Assembly (NCBI GenBank): GCA_009779015.1
Contig: WRFC01000065.1
Span: forward strand, 1 to 5,389
Reading direction: 5' to 3'
DNA length: 5,389 nt
DNA from: Coriobacteriia bacterium
GTDB lineage: Bacteria > Actinomycetota > Coriobacteriia > Coriobacteriales > UBA8131
Each line of letters starts with the position of its first letter. The first letter of the stretch is position 1. A model generated the notes under the pieces. That model was given only the letters and a program-made list of their open reading frames with translations, was not told the DNA's origin and searched no databases. Of the stretch, positions 4,495 to 5,389 are shown piece by piece. A program made the translations under genes and the position numbers.

Positions 4495-4761
4495 GGTTTT
4501 ATTAGTTTTTTGCATGGCCGTTGTTGCTTGGCCATTGCTCTTGATGTCGTTGGAATTCTAAAGGAGGTGAACGGAATGAAACCTGGCAGTAGACGCAGTC
4601 CTAATCCTGACGGACGTCACCGAAGTCAGATGGCGGAATGGGCCCCCAGTTTCATTCCGTCGCCAAAGACCTAGAAGGACTGCGTTCATCAGCAATAGGG
4701 CTGTACGTCCAGATGTCTCTTGCAAGCACGTTTTGCCATCACGACAGGGAGGTACAGACCA
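4495..4761 (+). promoter_or_regulatory. Structured 5' leader of mgtA with alternative base-pairings (candidate Mg2+-responsive attenuator)
   Basis: The leader is long and can form several helices. First is a 5' hairpin AUGGCC/GGCCAU (4514-4519/4530-4535), extended by GC pairs past a one-base bulge. Stem A is a perfect 12-bp pairing of 4571-4582 with 4649-4660 that buries the leader-peptide start codon. Stem B is a perfect 10-bp pairing of 4593-4602 with 4676-4685. Hairpin C pairs 4631-4640 with 4653-4662 (7 perfect pairs plus G-C and wobbles) and competes with A for the same 3' arm. A small CTGAC/GTCAG hairpin (4607-4611/4625-4629) nests with C inside stem B, giving a three-way junction. I see no M-box or yybP-ykoY consensus. 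mgtA's own SD GGGAGG (4747-4752) has no obvious anti-SD, so control of transcript elongation seems likelier than SD masking. Mg2+ response is inferred from the downstream gene. Confidence 0.6.
4576..4674 (+). CDS. Leader peptide of mgtA, proline-containing, 32 aa (functionally mgtL-like)
   Basis: ATG 4576-4578 is preceded by AAAGGAGGTGA (4560-4570), close to a perfect SD, with GGAGG 8 nt before the start. The 32-codon frame ends with TAG at 4672-4674, 87 nt before the mgtA ATG. The peptide has six prolines (3, 9, 11, 24, 28, 30), including PNPD at 9-12 and PSP at 28-30, a basic first half (K2, R6, R7, R14, H15, R16), and no hydrophobic segment. This suggests that translating it, rather than the product, matters. 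In Salmonella, the proline-containing mgtL couples ribosome progress to mgtA expression. The arrangement here is analogous, but I see no sequence homology. Its start codon lies in stem A, codons 6-9 overlap the 5' arm of stem B, and the stop lies directly before the 3' arm. The frame is open upstream to 4453, but that ATG is inside the promoter. Confidence 0.7.
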   Translation: MKPGSRRSPNPDGRHRSQMAEWAPSFIPSPKT

Positions 4762-5389
4762 ATGAGCAAGCTCAACAGCACGCTAATCAGCTCGCAAAAC
4801 AGCACGACCCAACAGCGCCTGCGCTTTGCCGCAGCCGCCGATACGCCAGAATTGTTTGACCGCCTGGGCACGACGGCCGTCGGTCTGACCGCCGACCTGG
4901 CCGAACAATCGCGTGACACCTACGGCGAGAACAAGGTGACACACGGCAAGAAAGTCTCACTGCCGCGGCGCATCGCCGGCGCCTTTATCAACCCCTTTAC
5001 CGCAATCCTCTTCTGCCTGGCCGCTGTCTCGGCCGTCACCGACATCGTTTTAGCCGGGCCGGGCCAGGCCAATCCGACGACTGTGATCATCATCACGATC
5101 ATGGTCGTCTTCTCGGGCGCGTTGCGTTTTGTTCAGGAGACACGCAGCGGCCATGCTGCCGAAAACCTGCTGAAGATGATCACGACCACGACCAATGTGC
5201 GCCGTCAAGAGGCCGGAAACCAAGAGATTCCGCTGGAGGAGGTCGTGGTCGGCGATATCGTGAACATCGCGGCTGGCGATATGGCGCCTGCCGACATCAG
5301 GATTATTCAGGCCAAGGACCTTTTTATCAGCCAGTCTGCCCTGACCGGTGAGAGCGAGCCGGTCGAGAAGCTGGCCGCGCCGTTGCCCG
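4762..5389 (+). CDS. mgtA: Magnesium-transporting P-type ATPase, N-terminal 209 residues (truncated by window edge)
   Basis: A GGGAGG SD (4747-4752) lies 9 nt before the ATG. The frame stays open to the window end. Residues about 28-60 match the cation-ATPase N-terminal segment (LFDRLGTTAVGLTADLAEQ, YGENKV). Two membrane helices follow (about 77-97 and 107-124), with NPF and LRFVQETRS between and after them as in MgtA/MgtB. The actuator domain has VVGDIV, AGDMAPADIR and DLFISQSALTGESEPVEK, with the catalytic TGES loop at 195-198. The phosphorylation motif (DKTGT) and remaining helices lie outside the window. MgtA-type (P3B) pumps import Mg2+ across the cytoplasmic membrane when Mg2+ is scarce. 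Assignment to the Mg2+ rather than the Ca2+ branch rests on overall resemblance of this region and on the leader. The gene follows a long structured leader with a leader peptide. Confidence 0.92.
   Translation, partial: MSKLNSTLISSQNSTTQQRLRFAAAADTPELFDRLGTTAVGLTADLAEQSRDTYGENKVTHGKKVSLPRRIAGAFINPFTAILFCLAAVSAVTDIVLAGPGQANPTTVIIITIMVVFSGALRFVQETRSGHAAENLLKMITTTTNVRRQEAGNQEIPLEEVVVGDIVNIAAGDMAPADIRIIQAKDLFISQSALTGESEPVEKLAAPLP

Noticed and set aside
4514..4561. 15-codon frame (MAVVAWPLLLMSLEF) ending at the SD of the leader peptide
   Set aside because: No SD at usable distance, and its start is inside the 5' hairpin. The overlap of its TAA with the leader SD is suggestive but not enough to call a gene.
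4453..4674. 73-codon plus-strand frame ending with the leader peptide
   Set aside because: Its ATG overlaps the region between the -35 box and an upstream T-run, before the predicted transcript start. The ATG at 4576 with AAAGGAGGTGA is far better.
4495..4761. M-box (ykoK) or yybP-ykoY riboswitch
   Set aside because: The conserved core strings of either class are not visible by eye, and a translated leader ORF occupies the middle. A covariance search would settle it.

Overview
The window looks like a chromosomal segment from a fairly GC-rich anaerobic bacterium. The codons are GC-rich, the Shine-Dalgarno sequences are strong, the MarR/ABC-exporter arrangement is typical of Gram-positives, and there is a heterodisulfide-reductase-like Fe-S protein. 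An anaerobic actinomycetote (for example Coriobacteriia) is a reasonable guess, but the sequence alone does not prove it.

Left part (1-2525, minus strand): a MarR-family regulator gene is followed by a half-size ABC exporter gene. That gene overlaps by ATGA (4 bp) the start of a further gene running off the left edge. The exporter subunit has a degenerate ATPase site (Asp for the catalytic Glu, Gln for the H-loop His), so the truncated neighbour is probably its partner in a heterodimeric exporter. marR has a textbook promoter. An element TTAACAATA-N6-ATTAGC overlaps that promoter and recurs exactly between marR and the exporter gene, probably as the MarR operator. A hairpin with a U-rich tail separates the two genes.

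Middle (2526-2916, 'intergenic'): this stretch is not empty. A 36-codon minus-strand gene encodes a small hydrophobic, lysine-tailed peptide and has its own -10 box and a strong SD. Converging on it is a short plus-strand transcription unit (extended -10, two hairpins, U-tract terminator) whose 3' end is antisense to the end of the small gene. This is the layout of a type I toxin-antitoxin module or a small membrane protein with an antisense RNA.

Right-centre (2917-4365, minus): a large (Fe-S)-binding protein with two 4Fe-4S ferredoxin motifs and two complete CCG domains. A Gly-Ala repeat linker separates the CCG domains, and its DNA is a tandem repeat with G-quadruplex-forming G runs on the coding strand.

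Right end (4418-5389): divergent promoters drive the Fe-S gene leftward and a Mg2+-transporting P-type ATPase (mgtA, 3' truncated by the window) rightward. Between the mgtA promoter and its start lies a leader of about 267 nt. It holds a 32-codon proline-containing leader peptide with a near-perfect SD and several long, mutually exclusive base-pairings. This looks like a translation-coupled Mg2+ control element analogous to enterobacterial mgtL, but with no sequence resemblance that I can recognise. It is the most interesting part of the window.
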